From positions 2,418,001-2,482,000 of the forward strand of contig NZ_CP071405.1 in assembly GCF_022647325.1 (NCBI RefSeq): a stretch of 64,000 bases of DNA, written 5' to 3'. Position numbers and translations under genes: made by a program. The notes below the pieces were generated by a model. That model worked only from the letters and a program-made list of their open reading frames with translations. It ran no database searches and was not told the origin of the DNA. This document shows positions 31,363 to 42,500 of the stretch, one piece after another. Within the stretch, counting starts at the first letter, position 1; every line of letters begins with the position of its first letter. This DNA is from Pantoea deleyi (GTDB lineage Bacteria > Pseudomonadota > Gammaproteobacteria > Enterobacterales > Enterobacteriaceae).

Positions 31363-31561
31363 TGTAACTCCTCCTGAGTTAATAAAGATGATATTTAATA
31401 TTTCGCTTGATTGCCTTGGGAGTCCATGACGCAAGTAGGTAACATTATATTGTAAATCTTATTTTTTAAAAATACTTTTTATAACAACGGGTGTGGTTTT
31501 TTCGGTAATGCCTCTGAATGGTTGGATCTTATGATATCCTGCCGTTATTTGAGGTGTTTTC

Positions 31562-31819
31562 ATGGCTACCGTAACAGTCCACTGCCCCCGCTGTAATTCA
31601 GATGAAGTTTACCGACATGGACTCAGCCCGACTAAACGTGAGAGATTCCGCTGCCAGTGTTGTCACCGTGTATTCCAGCTTTCTTATCGCTATGAAGCCA
31701 GAAAACCGGGAGTCAAAGAGCAAATCATTGATATGACTCATAACGGGTCAGGTATCCGAGATACCGCCAGAACACTAAAAATCGGTATCAACACAGTCAT
31801 TCGGGCTTTAAAAAACTGA
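31562..31819 (+). CDS. insA: InsA-like protein (intact zinc finger)
   Basis: An 85-residue InsA homologue with both zinc pairs, C8/C11 and C31/C34 (RCQCCHRVF). The helix-turn-helix part follows (NGSGIRDTARTLKIGINTVI). Probably the functional copy of the pair. Confidence 0.92.
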   Translation: MATVTVHCPRCNSDEVYRHGLSPTKRERFRCQCCHRVFQLSYRYEARKPGVKEQIIDMTHNGSGIRDTARTLKIGINTVIRALKN

Positions 31820-32256
31820 CACCCCGCCGGATTACCTCTTCTCCGGTCGCTCATGCCGACGTAGCGCTTATCTGTGAACTCGATGAGCAGTGGGCCTTTG
31901 TTGGCAGTAAAGCCCTACAACACTGGCTATGGTACGCTTACAACACCAAAACAGGCGGCGTACTGGCCTACACCTTCGGTCCGCGTACAAATGAGACCTG
32001 CAGGGAGCTATTGGCTCTGTTAACACCGTTCAGCATTGGTATGATAACCAGTGACAACTGGGGAAGCTATGCCAGAGAAGTCCCGAAGGAGAAGCACCTG
32101 ACGGGCAAGATTTTTACGCAACGCATTGAGCGTAACAACCTGGCACTCCGCACCCGGATTAAGCGTCTGGCCCGCAAAACGATTTGCTTCTCACGCTCCA
32201 TCGAAATCCACGAAAAAGTCATCGGCTCATTCATCGAAAAGTATATGTTCTACTAA
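31816..32256 (+). CDS. insB: InsB part of the IS1 transposase (via -1 frameshift)
   Basis: Made as an InsAB' fusion by a -1 shift on A AAA AAC at 31810-31816. Sequence identical to copy 1, with CELDEQWAFVGSK and TSDNWGSYAREV intact. With the intact InsA part, this copy should encode a complete transposase. Confidence 0.9.
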   Translation: MTPRRITSSPVAHADVALICELDEQWAFVGSKALQHWLWYAYNTKTGGVLAYTFGPRTNETCRELLALLTPFSIGMITSDNWGSYAREVPKEKHLTGKIFTQRIERNNLALRTRIKRLARKTICFSRSIEIHEKVIGSFIEKYMFY

Positions 32257-32270
32257 TTGGAAGCATTACC

Positions 32271-32729
32271 ATTTTTACCTGGCTGTAACTTACCACGGCG
32301 ATCATAATTAGGAGTTACTCTATCCGGATGTTTTGATACAGGTATACCTGACTGCCTCTTCGCCTCATTAAAAGCACCTGAGCGACCAGCCCCTTCAGGA
32401 GAAAGATTTGCAGGCTTGTCCCCTTCAGCCAGATAAGCCAGATCGTCCTTATTCTGCTCAGGAAGCGGCGTAACCGTGGTATTGCCCGCCGTACCCGGCG
32501 CACCTCCGGTATATCCGGTATGGCCTGCTCCCTTCTCACCAGACCGATCCAGCGTAACCAGCGACGCTCCTTTCTTTTCATCCTAAGCCGGATTGACCAG
32601 CTTACCACCCGTCAGGTCATCATTAACCGGCACGGTTTCCTTTTACTGCCTGCTCCATTTGTATGCTGCTGGCTCTGCGCCGAAACGATTGCCATCAGCA
32701 CGCTGCTGGGATTTGGCCGGCAGAACGAA
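32271..32729 (-). pseudogene. Orphan CdiA-CT remnant 2, nonsense-mutated and cut by IS1
   Basis: One minus-strand frame from 32729 to the IS1 border reads as a CdiA C-terminal region: AKSQQRADGNRFGAEPAAYK, stop, KETVPVNDDLTGGKLVNPA, stop, DEKKGASLVTLDRSGEKGAG, then EGAGRSGAFNEAKRQSGIPV and DRRGKLQPGK. The stops are TAA at 32643-32645 and TAG at 32583-32585. The GAFNEAKRQSGIP stretch is known from the C-termini of polymorphic toxins; the toxin core beyond it, and its immunity gene, are lost at the IS1 insertion. Named as an orphan module because it follows a cdiA-cdiI pair in the same direction. Confidence 0.75.
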
Positions 32730-32788
32730 TCAAGTCCTTCCTTGACTGCTGTAAAAAAATTCCGGCTAAATTCGACCAGTTTTTTTGT

Positions 32789-33052
32789 TTATTCTGAATC
32801 TGATAGGTGGGATTTTCTGGCTTTTCGCTCATCTATTTTAGCGAAGATCCATGATCTAAGAGCCGCTGCTGTTCCTGCAATAACACTTACGACCACAACA
32901 TGCTCAATATCTGATCGCTCAAAACTTACCTTATCGGTCATTATGAGTTCTACCATTACCTGAGCCAGAGAGAAAAAGATCAAACAGCAAAAAACCATGT
33001 ATGAAATGCTTAAAATTAGTAAGCCTACTGTCGGCTTATTTTTTCTTCTCAT
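32789..33052 (-). CDS. Orphan CdiI-like membrane immunity protein
   Basis: An 87-residue protein with two hydrophobic helices (about residues 8-36, TVGLLILSISYMVFCCLIFF, and 52-70, VVVVSVIAGTAAALRSW) and a charged C-terminal tail DERKARKSHLSDSE. It is a paralogue of the CdiI at 33284: same length, same helix layout, tail GEHKTRKSPPSNPD there. It starts at 33052, overlapping the end of an orphan toxin tail by 17 bases, exactly the overlap seen for the main cdiA/cdiI. Likely protects against the toxin whose remnant precedes it. Confidence 0.75.
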   Translation of the reverse strand: MRRKNKPTVGLLILSISYMVFCCLIFFSLAQVMVELIMTDKVSFERSDIEHVVVVSVIAGTAAALRSWIFAKIDERKARKSHLSDSE

Positions 33053-33230
33053 TAACTCTATCCTTAACAGCATTGCTAATAAATTCTCCTCCTGCAGCCC
33101 CGATAATATCACCAACTGGAACTGAATGTGGGCCTAATACAGGACTATAGTCTTGCCACGTTGCAGAAGCGACCACTGGAGATCCCGGAAGGGATAATTG
33201 AGTGGCAGCCGCCTTAAGGTAACAAACTAG
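33036..33230 (-). pseudogene. Orphan CdiA-CT remnant 1 (toxin tail)
   Basis: A 64-codon open stretch without a start, ending in TAA at 33036-33038. It reads AAATQLSLPGSPVVASATWQ, then DYSPVLGPHSVPVGDIIGAA and GGEFISNAVKDRVNEKKK. Its end resembles that of the main CdiA (DVIGSGGSEVINGFTKEAL), so it is the last part of a toxin of the same class. It overlaps the orphan immunity gene by 17 bases. Only the tail remains, so it cannot act as a toxin by itself, but it could recombine onto cdiA. Confidence 0.7.
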
Positions 33231-33239
33231 TTATAAAGT

Positions 33240-33276
33240 AAAAATCCCGACTCAGTGTGATACCGGTCAGGATTTT
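33240..33276 (-). terminator. Terminator after cdiI
   Basis: On the minus strand AAAATCC-TGAC and GTC-GGGATTTTT form a stem around a 14-base centre, with a T-run. It lies 8 bases past the cdiI stop, closing the cdiB-cdiA-cdiI operon and separating it from the orphan modules. Confidence 0.65.
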
Positions 33277-33283
33277 ATCAGGA

Positions 33284-33532
33284 TCAATCAGGATTGGATG
33301 GGGGAGATTTACGGGTTTTATGCTCACCAATTTTATTAAATACAAAAGCAGCGACTGTTATGGTTACTCCTGATATTGTACCAAAAAAAAATGTTCTTTT
33401 TATTTGTTCCAGTGGGTAGAAAAAATAATTCTTTGTCAGGTATATAAATAATGCCACCCCTCCGGTTAAAATAAAGTAGACAACACAGCAAAAAATACAT
33501 GAGTAAATTAATAGTTTAATGTAACTTTTCAT
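33284..33532 (-). CDS. cdiI: CdiI-like immunity protein (two membrane helices)
   Basis: An 82-residue protein starting 17 bases inside the 3' end of cdiA, the expected place for the immunity gene. Two hydrophobic helices: about residues 4-33 (LLIYSCIFCCVVYFILTGGV) and 47-65 (TFFFGTISGVTITVAAFVF). A membrane immunity protein fits a toxin that acts at the inner membrane. The gene is much more AT-rich than cdiA, as usual for CDI toxin/immunity cassettes. It has a paralogue at 32789. The name is by position and architecture. Confidence 0.75.
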   Translation of the reverse strand: MKSYIKLLIYSCIFCCVVYFILTGGVALFIYLTKNYFFYPLEQIKRTFFFGTISGVTITVAAFVFNKIGEHKTRKSPPSNPD

Positions 33533-36500
33533 TTTTTTCAGCCCCTTGTTTACCTTGGCTATCTACCGGCGTTTTTAATGCTTCTTTAGTAAAACCATTG
33601 ATAACTTCAGAGCCGCCAGATCCGATCACATCATATATAAAGTCAGGGATATTATTCCCACCAATTACTTTGTCTACTCCAATAGGAGCATATTTTCCAA
33701 AAAAGCCACCGGCTGCAGCTCCGACTACTGAGCCACTAACGGCAACCGCATCTGCTCCATCTGTGAATATTGTACCACCTGCGGCTATACCCACGTTCTG
33801 CCATACCCCGCGCCCCGGAGCCAATCCCCCCGTTACTGCCGCAGAAGCACTGCCCCAGTAATCCCAGTTTTTTTGCTGGTTTTCAGGCAAGCTCTGGTTC
33901 TTGAAACTGTTTATATCAAACCACTGATATGTCCCGTTCGCTATTTCTGCGATTACTGCACCACCCACGACCTTACCTATCGACGCCGCCGGGCCTAAAT
34001 ACCACGCACCCGCAATCAACACACCATCTTTATAACCGTTTACGATAACTTTGGTTATATTTGCCCCTTCAGGCATATCACCTTTAACATTTTTACTCAT
34101 TGCCGCGTTGATCTCTTTCGGTGTCGCTCCTGCACCTTCCATTGACGTCCCAAGCGTTGAGGCTGCACTACCATAACTGTTCAACCCTGACGGCAGATTG
34201 AACATGTCGTTGTTCTCAGAAGTATTTTTTCCTGCCTGAGCCCCTGCAACAGCTGAAGCTCCACTGTCTCCGGCAAGCCCGCCCGCCAGCCCACTTGCCA
34301 GCGTACTCAGAGTTGATATGGTCTGCTTTTGCGCCTCATCCAGTTTGCTATAGTCATCCGTACCGTACAGCGTTTTCGCTATCACGGAAGTTGCGGCGGA
34401 GGCGGTCGCGGCACCTGCCGCTCCGCCCAGCGCTGAGTTACCAGATGCCTGCGCCACTACTGCGCCAACTACAGCATGCGCCATCAGGTTGGCTTGCGGG
34501 TTGCCTTCCGTCAGCTTATGTATCTGTTCCGCCAGGTACGGCGCCGCCGCGCCGCTCAAGGCCTGCGCTACGTTTCCGCCCGCCAGCCCCTGTATCGCCG
34601 CCGTCGCCGCGCTGATACCCTGCTGTACTGCCCCGCCGGTTCCCATTCCGCTGTCCGGCATCGCCCGGTTGTACAGCGTCTGGTACACCTGACCGGTGAT
34701 GTCGGCCGTGGTGGGTTCATGACCCGGATTCGCCTTCCGCCACTGCGCTTCGGCGTCCTTCCTCTGGTCCGGCGAGATGTTTTTCATCTTCTCAGTAGCG
34801 GCCTTTGTCGCCGCTATCTCACCCTGCGTCCGCGCGATGTCCCCCGCCTGGCTGCCGGTTTCCGCCAGCAGCTGCGCCGTCTCCATCCGCCGCTGCTCTT
34901 TATCCTTATCGAAGATTTTATCCAGCCCCGGATTCGCCCCCTCTGCGTCGCGGCTCAGCGCCGACACGTCCTGCGTCTGCTTCGCCTTATCACGGATAAC
35001 AATCGTGCCGTCGCTCACCGCCGCCTTCGTCACCGACGAGGCGCTCCCGCTGCCGTTCAGCCCCGCCAGCAGGCCGTTCGCCATGTTGCCCCCGAACTGG
35101 CTGCCGATGCTGCCGCCGGTGCTCATCCCCGCGCTCTGGTGCTCGGTTTTGTAGTCCGCGTGGTTCTCAATGTTGCTGAAGCCCAGCGTGCCGGTGTCGA
35201 GCCGGTTTTTATCCGCGCTGGCGGTGGAGCTGATGACCGCACCGTTAAGCTGGGTGTGCTCACCGGCCGTCACGTCAAAGCCGCCCTGACCGGCAAAGAT
35301 GCCGGTCTGTTCGGCCACGCTCTGCCAGTTGCTGTGCATTTTGTCCTGGCTGAGGTTCACGCTCGCCGACCCGGTCATCGAGCCGAAGGTGAAGCTGCCT
35401 CCCGCACTGGCGTTCTGCTGCTTGCTGTCGTAGCGGTCGCTGTCCTGCTCCGAGGTCAGCGTCAGGTTGCGGCCGGTGCCGACCTTCACGCTCTCGCCGC
35501 GCACCTGTGCCCCGGTCAGCGTGGTGTCACGGCCGGCGTTCAGGCTCAGCCCGTTGCCCGCCGTGAGCGTGGTCTCTGTGTGGGTCAGCCCGTTGCCGTT
35601 TGCGCGGCCTTTACCCGCGTTGACGCTGGCCGACACGCTGATGCCGTAGCCGCCCGATCCGGCAGTCAGCCCGATGCCGGCGCTGCCGCCCCTGCTGCTG
35701 TTGGTGCTGTCGGTGCGCTCGCTGTTCTGCGCAGAAAGCAGGCTGATGTCGTTTTTCGCCGTCAGCCCGAGGTCGCCGCCCGCCTGCAGCTGGCTGCCCT
35801 GCACGAGGATATCGCCCGCGCTGCCCGGCTGCGCGCCGGTGGCGGCGATGTTCAGATTACCGCCCGCACCCAGCGTACTGCCCTGCGCCTCGCGGCTTTC
35901 GGAGCGGGTCTCGCTTTTCGACGACTGGCTGCCGTACGAGAGGCTGATCCCGACCGAGCTGGTGGAGCCTTCGTCATAACCTTTATCACCCGGTTTGAGG
36001 TCCGAAGCGGTGTTTCTGGCGTTCGCCGCACCGGTCTGCGCGCCGTCCATCTGATAAGCCTGCGCGGCCTGCGCCGCCGTCAGCGCCGCTTTGGTTCCCT
36101 GCAGCGCCTTCAGCCGGCCATCATCGCTCTCATCGGCGGTGCGGGCGGTCTGCACCGCCGTGTTCAGCGCCGCGCCCACCGTCCCGGACAGCGCCAGCGT
36201 CAGGCCACTCTGTTTCTGCTCGGTCTTCGTCAGCGCGGTGTGGCTGTTTTCGGCTGCGCTGACGGTCACGTCGCTGCCGCTCAGGGAGAGATCCTGACCG
36301 GCGATCACGTCGCTGCCGTGCACGGTAAGCTGATTACCGGCGCTGAGGGTCACGCTGCCGTCGCTGCTGCCCACCGTGCTGCCGCGGTTAAGTGCACCGC
36401 TGGCGTCGGTGCTGCTCTTCTGCATGGCCTGACCCACGGTGAAACCGATGCCGCCGGTGCCCATCAGGCCCGATTTTTTCTCCTCGCGCTGATGCACTTC

Positions 36501-39500
36501 ATTATTCGTTTCTGTGGCGGTCGTGATGCTGAGATCGCGGCCCGCCGTCAGCGCCACATCCTGCGTACCGGCGACGTTGCTGCCGGTCACGCCAATGTCG
36601 CGGCCCGCCTGAAGCCGGACGCTGTCGCCGCTCAGGGTGGTGCTGAGCGCCTGACTGCTGTGCAGCTCGTCGTGGGTCTCCAGGCTGCTGCCCGACAGCA
36701 GTCCTTTGCTGGTCTGTTTACTGTGTTCGGTGAGATCGGTGCGGCTGTTGCCCGCGCTGAGTACGATATCGCGTCCGGCACGGGCGGTCAGTGCACCGCC
36801 CGCCGTGACGTCCGCAGCGGTGGCGCGGATATCCTGTCCGGCACTCAGTTCCAGCGCACCACCGGCGGTGATGCGTGTCCCGGCGTCGCTCTGCTGTGAC
36901 AGGCGACGGTAGTTGCTGCTGTTCCAGCTGTCGTCTTCACTGTGCTGCGTGCTGAGGGTGCCGAGCGTCAGGTCATTGCCCGCCTGAATCGTCGTGGTGC
37001 TCTTCTCTCCGGCGTTGCCGATATCGCTGGCGGCCAGAGTGATATTGTTCAGCGCACTCAGCGTCAGCGCACCGTCACTGCCCTGCACGTAGATACCGGC
37101 CGGACGATCGATCCAGCGGTCGGTGCCGTCGCCGCGCAGCGTGGACTGGCTGGTGATGTCGCGCCCCGCCAGCAGCGTAAGCTGACTGTCGCCACGCAGG
37201 GTGCCGCCGAGGTTAGTGATATCCTGACGGGCGGTAAGATTAACCGTGTTGCCGCTGATGTAACCGCTGTTAGTCAGCGACTGCGCCGTCAGCTGCGTCA
37301 CGTCGCGGCCCTGAATGGTCCCGCTGTTGGTGATGTCGTTGCGGGCGTTCAGCGCCACGCTACCGCCCCCGATCAACGCGCCGTCGCCGGTTAAGTCACC
37401 CTGTTTTACCTTCGCATAAACCTGCGGCACCAGCACGGTCTGCTGTGTGCCATCCGGCAGCGTCACGGTCTGGTTCACCAGCCAGACGATGTCGCTGGTG
37501 AGCAGTGCCATCTGCGCCGGGGTCAGCGCCACGCCGAGTTCCAGGTTGTAGGCTTTGCCAAAGGCTACCCCATTATTCATCAGCCCGCGATACTGATCTT
37601 CATCGCTGCCATATCCGCTGATGTAGCGGCTGCCGGTCAGCTGAATAATCTGATCGCGCACCAGCCGCTGCTCGTAATAACCATCACCCAGCCGCTTCAG
37701 AATCAGGCTGCTGTCGGTGGTCAGGGCATTCTGCATGTAGTCGCTGCTGAGCCACTGCTTCTGATTCACAAAGCGCGGATCGGTCTCGACCAGGTAGTGG
37801 CTGTCACTCCCGGGTTGCAACTGGTAGAGGCTGTTATCCGGCAGACGGATGTCCGGTGAGACAGCGCGGATCACCGGCGTAATGGTCTGTCCGTCGACCA
37901 CTGTTGCGGGCAGCGTAAGCGAGAACTGCTGACCGGCTGGTAACAGCAGCGGCCGGTCTTTGAGGCTGCCGAGTTTGTCCAGCGTCAGTGCGCTGTCATA
38001 GCGTAATCCGGCGGGCAGTAAGGTACTGCCGCTATCCGTGGCACTCAGCGCCACGGCGGTAACTGCCTGCTGAAGAGAAGGCGAGCCAATACTGTCGGCC
38101 TGCGCAGTAACGCCCTGCTGCTGCCGGTTGCCGGTCTGGTAGCCATTTCCCTGCGGCGCGGCGTTAGCCTGCCAGCTCAGCGTCTGCAGATCGATGGTCT
38201 CTGTCACTGGTGCCGGGCGATACGTTTTTTTATCTCTACCTTGTGACGTTTTGGTTCCGCCAAATTTCTTTTTCTTCTTCTTCGCGTACCAGCGTACCGA
38301 TTTCCCGTCGTCCGTGGTGACGCGCGTTCCTTTCGTCGCCTGATTATTCAGCTCGCCTATCTGCCCGCCCAGCACGGCCCCTGCGACGATCTGGCTGTCG
38401 TGGTTGTTGAGACGGTCAGCGCTAAAGGTCATGTTACCGCCCGACAGGATTTTGCCTGGATCGCTCTCCTGGATCTGGGTTTCTTTCACTACTCTTCGGT
38501 AGTCATACTCATAAAACTCGCTGCCGCTGGTGCCGTCCGGCATTTTTGCCGTGTGCACGCCATATTTATTTTTTTTGCTGGTGTCCACTTTGGCCCAGTC
38601 GAAGCGGTCAGTATGGCCTTTGAGCACCGCGTCATGGTGCTGGCTATCTTCAGTCGTAACGACCTGCGTGGTCAGATGGCGGTTGGTATTGTTGATTTCC
38701 ACCATGCTGATCGTGGCATCCTGCCCGGCCTCAATGGTTGCCCCGTCATTGTTGAGCTGCTGCCCCTGTCCGGTAGCCTGATAATTCGCATCCAGCTGGC
38801 CGCCAATATGCAGATCGCCATCACTGTAAATCAGCGCATGGTCGCGATTGTTCAGGGTGCCCGCCGCAATATCCATTCGCTGACGTGCAGCAATCACCGC
38901 CGCTTTGCCGCCTTCGCTGAGGTTGTTGAGCAGCGCGGCCGCAATGGCAATGTGATCGCCAAAGATGCGACCGGTGCCGCTGTTATTCAGCACGCCCGCC
39001 ACCAGATGCGTCAGGCCACCATCAATCAGACCGCAATTATTCAGGGTGTCCGCTGCCGTGATGTCGGTCTGTCCGCCGCTGATCTCACCACCTGCCTGAT
39101 TATTGACGTTCTGTGCAGTCAGGTAGAGCGCCTGCTGGGCCGCGAGGGTGCCGTCGTTGGTGACGTCGCCCCCTGTCGTCAGGCGCAGTGTGCCGTTGGC
39201 TTTGACCGCTGAGGTATTATGGAAATCACCCGCCAGGGCGATGCCAAGATCACCCTGCGATAGCACCTGCCCGTCGCCGCTCAGCGCAGCCGCATTGATC
39301 TGTACGTCGTGATCGGCGATCAGGGTGCCCTGCTGGTTGTTGATAGTCAGCGTCTGACCCGGCGCATTATTGATGGCCAGTGTCCGACGCTGCTGGGTTT
39401 TAGAGGCCACAGACCGGGCTGGCGCACTCTGCTGGATGGTCAGGGTATCGGCGGAGGAGATCAGCCCGCTGACGTTGTCCAGCGCCTGCTTCACGATTAA

Positions 39501-42500
39501 TGCCAGCCGCTGGTTTGCACGTAACGCACCCTGGCTGTTATCCAGGGTATCGGCTTCGAGGGTTAAGCTGCCCGCTTCGATCCCTTTGCCGCTCTGTCGG
39601 GTATCGCGGTTGATCAGCGATGGCGTGGTAATCGTCATCTGCTGGCCGCCCTGAATCAGCCCGCTGCGGTTATCGAGTTGCTGGCTCAGCGACAGTAAGC
39701 CATCACCGACGCTTTGCACCAGCCCGTCGCTGTTGGTGAGCTGACCTGCCGTCAGTGATAGCGTGCCTGCCGAGAGGAGTTTGCCTGTCTGATTAAGCAG
39801 CGCATTTTGTCCCGCATTGAGCGTCAGATCGGTGCCGCCCTGTATCTGCCCCTGCTGGTTATCCAGCGCGCCACTGTCGATGTGAAGGTTACCGCCACTG
39901 GCAATCAGTCCGCGCTGGTTAGCCAGCGTCTGGCCGGACGTGTTAAGGGTGATATCCCCCGCCGACTGCAGTTTACCGTCACTGTTGTTCAGTGCCTGAC
40001 CGCTGAACAACAGGCCGCCATTACCTGCGATTTGTCCCTGACTGTTGTTCAGCTCAGAGGCACCGATCGTGGCCTGGTTTCCGGCGGCAATAAAGCCCGT
40101 CTGGTTATCAATCGCACCACTGCGCAGATCCAGACTGTTCAGGGCAACGATGCCGCGCTGGCTGCCACTGTCGCGATTGATCAGGGCGTGGCCCTGGGTG
40201 TCCAGCGTCATGTCGCTGCCGGCCTGTAACAGGCCGCCCTGGTTCTGCAGCTCGCCACTGGTGAGATTAAGCCGTCCTTTACCGCCCGTCAGCGTGCCGG
40301 ACTGGTTGTGAATGTCGCCTGCCGCAATCTGTGCCCCTTTGCTGCCGGTGATAAAACCACGCAGGTTATCCAGCGTGCCGCTGTAGAGCTTCAGGATACC
40401 CGCACTGAACAGGCCGCCTGCCGCGCCACTGTCACGGTTAATGAGCTCGTTGCCATGGGTATCCAGATTGAGATCGCCACCCGACTCCATCCTGCCTGCA
40501 CGGTTGTTGAGCAATCCGCTATCCAGTTGCAGCGTGCCTTTAGCGCCCAGTTGCCCCTGCTGATGATCGAAGGTCTGCTGATGGGTGTCGATGCGGACAT
40601 TCTGGCCCAGCATTACACCATTACGGCCATCGATCTGGCCGCTCAACAGAAGCAGATCGCCTCCTGCAATCAGCCCACCGCGCTCGCCGCTGTCGCGGTT
40701 AAGCAGTTCTCCGCCCTGAGTGTTAACTGATAACGCCTGGCCCGCCTGAAGCAGACCATGCTGATTATCAATGCGGCTGCTTTCAATCGTCAGTCCACGA
40801 TCGGCATTGATTATTCCATCCGCGTTCTTCAGCACGCCGCTATTCAGTTGTACAGAACCTGCCGAGACCAGCGTGCCGCTGCTGTTGTCGAGATCGCCAC
40901 TGCTGACCTGAAGATTAGCTCCCGCAACAATGCCCCCCGACATCGCGTTGTTCAGGGCTTTTCCGTGCGTATTCAGCTGCATATCCCCGCCAGACTGCAA
41001 TCGACCGCCACGATTATCCAGCGCACCGCTGTTCAGCTCCAGCGCACCTCTGGCACTCATCAGGCCAGACCTGAAATCAGCAGCCTGCCCCTGAGTATCG
41101 ATCAGCAGGTTCTGCCCCTGAATAACACCCCGGTCGCTCAGTATCGTTCCGGTGACGAGTTGCAGATCGCCACGCGCAACAATGCCGCCACGATCGCCGC
41201 TGTCGCTATTGTTCAGCTGCGCGCCCTGCGTATCCAGAGAAAGCGCCTGACCTGATTGTAATAAGCCTCGCTGATTGTCGAGCCTGCCTGTCTTGAGCGT
41301 CATTGCGCCGTCCGACATCAGGATGCCGTCAATGTTAGTCAGCAGGTCACTGCTGATATGGGCAGGCTGCGCAGCGGCGATGACGCCGTTCTGGTTATCA
41401 AGGTCGCCACTGTACAGAAGTAAAGCGCCACCGCTGATGAGTCCTGCTTTGCCACTGTTGCGGTTATTCAGCACCTGCCCATGTGTATCGAGCGTAAGAG
41501 CGTCGCCTGACTGGATCAGTCCGGTTTGATTGTCCGTTTTTCCACTGGAAATGCTGAGAGCGGTACGCGCGACCAGATTGCCGCTGACATTGTTCAGTTC
41601 GCCCCGCTGCGTATCGATATCTACATCATTACCCAGCACGGTTCCACGCTGATTATTCAGCGCCTGACTGCGCAGAGTCACCTGCCGGCTCGCTTCGATA
41701 CGGCCCTGCGTGTTATCAATAGCCTCGCGGGTTTTCAGCGTAGCATCACCGCCAGTTGAGGCAATAAGGCCCTGCTGATTATTCAGATGCCCACCCGTAA
41801 GTTGCAGATTGCGGCTGGCCTGTATCGCCCCCTGAGCGTTTGTCAGGGTCTCCTGAACCTGCAGTTGCAGATTGCCACTGCCAGCAGCCAGCAACGTGCC
41901 GCTACTGTTATCCAGGCTGCCTGAAGTGAGATGCAGGTTACCGCCGCTCTCAATCCGTCCATCGCGGTTGTCTGCACCGCCTGAAGCCATGATCGCCATC
42001 TCGCCTGTGCCACGCTGCGACAGCAGACCCTGATGGTTATCCAGCGTGCCCGCTGTCAGTGTCAGCGCCTCTGCCTGGGTATGTCCCTCTGAAAGATCAA
42101 TCCTTTCACCGCCGAGTGTTAGCGCACCCGCTGATAACAGATTGCCCTTATTTCCATCGAGGCGAGTCGCATTTAGATTCAGCGCGCCGCTGCCTGCCAG
42201 TTGCACCGTGCCGCCCTGATTATCAAGCGATGGCGTTTCAAGCCACAGTGAATCGCCGTTACCTGAAATGAGTCCGCCCCGGTTTTCAATGTGCTGAGCC
42301 CGCAGCCGGGTATCGCCCTCATTGCTCAGCGTGCCCTGATTGTTAAACAATGAACCAGTGGAAATAGCCAGGGTTTCACGGTTTTGCTGGCGTAGCAGAC
42401 CACGATTGTTACTGATGTTTTGCGCTGAAACAGTCAGTCTGCCAGCAGCCAGCTTGCCATCATCATTATTAAGGTTCGTTGCAGACTGAACTTCGAGCGT

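Larger units (their letters stand above)
29458..32270. other. IS1-bounded segment with two lipoprotein genes
   Basis: Two nearly identical IS1-family copies in the same orientation enclose 1.28 kb with the lipoprotein operon, the layout of a composite transposon. There is no matching target duplication at the outer ends (left gtacttttt, right atttttacc), so either the unit did not arrive as one transposition or later rearrangement removed the evidence. Confidence 0.6.
31504..32270 (+). mobile_element. IS1-family insertion sequence, copy 2
   Basis: A 767-bp element, same orientation as copy 1 and differing from it by two bases (both in insA). Its right end abuts and truncates an orphan CdiA C-terminal fragment (32271-32729). 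Terminal repeats as in copy 1. No direct repeat flanks it: left flank ggttttttc, right flank atttttacc. Confidence 0.95.

Noticed and set aside
29449..32279. Target-site duplication around the IS1 pair
   Set aside because: The outer flanks gtacttttt and atttttacc share only a T-run; this is not a direct repeat.
32315..32608. Minus-strand open frame of 97 codons
   Set aside because: It is in another frame of the orphan CdiA-CT remnant; its Arg/Leu-rich translation has no meaning.
32520..32963. Plus-strand open frame of 147 codons
   Set aside because: It is the reverse of the orphan CdiA-CT and immunity gene; the minus-strand reading has recognisable CDI sequence.
34476..36899. Plus-strand open frame of about 807 codons
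   Set aside because: It is antisense to cdiA, in GC-rich repeat DNA; the translation is Arg/Ala/Gly-rich with no domain, signal or ribosome binding site.
39700..42300. Regularly spaced similar segments that could look like a repeat array
   Set aside because: They are in-frame protein repeats of cdiA with varying length and sequence, not a CRISPR array.
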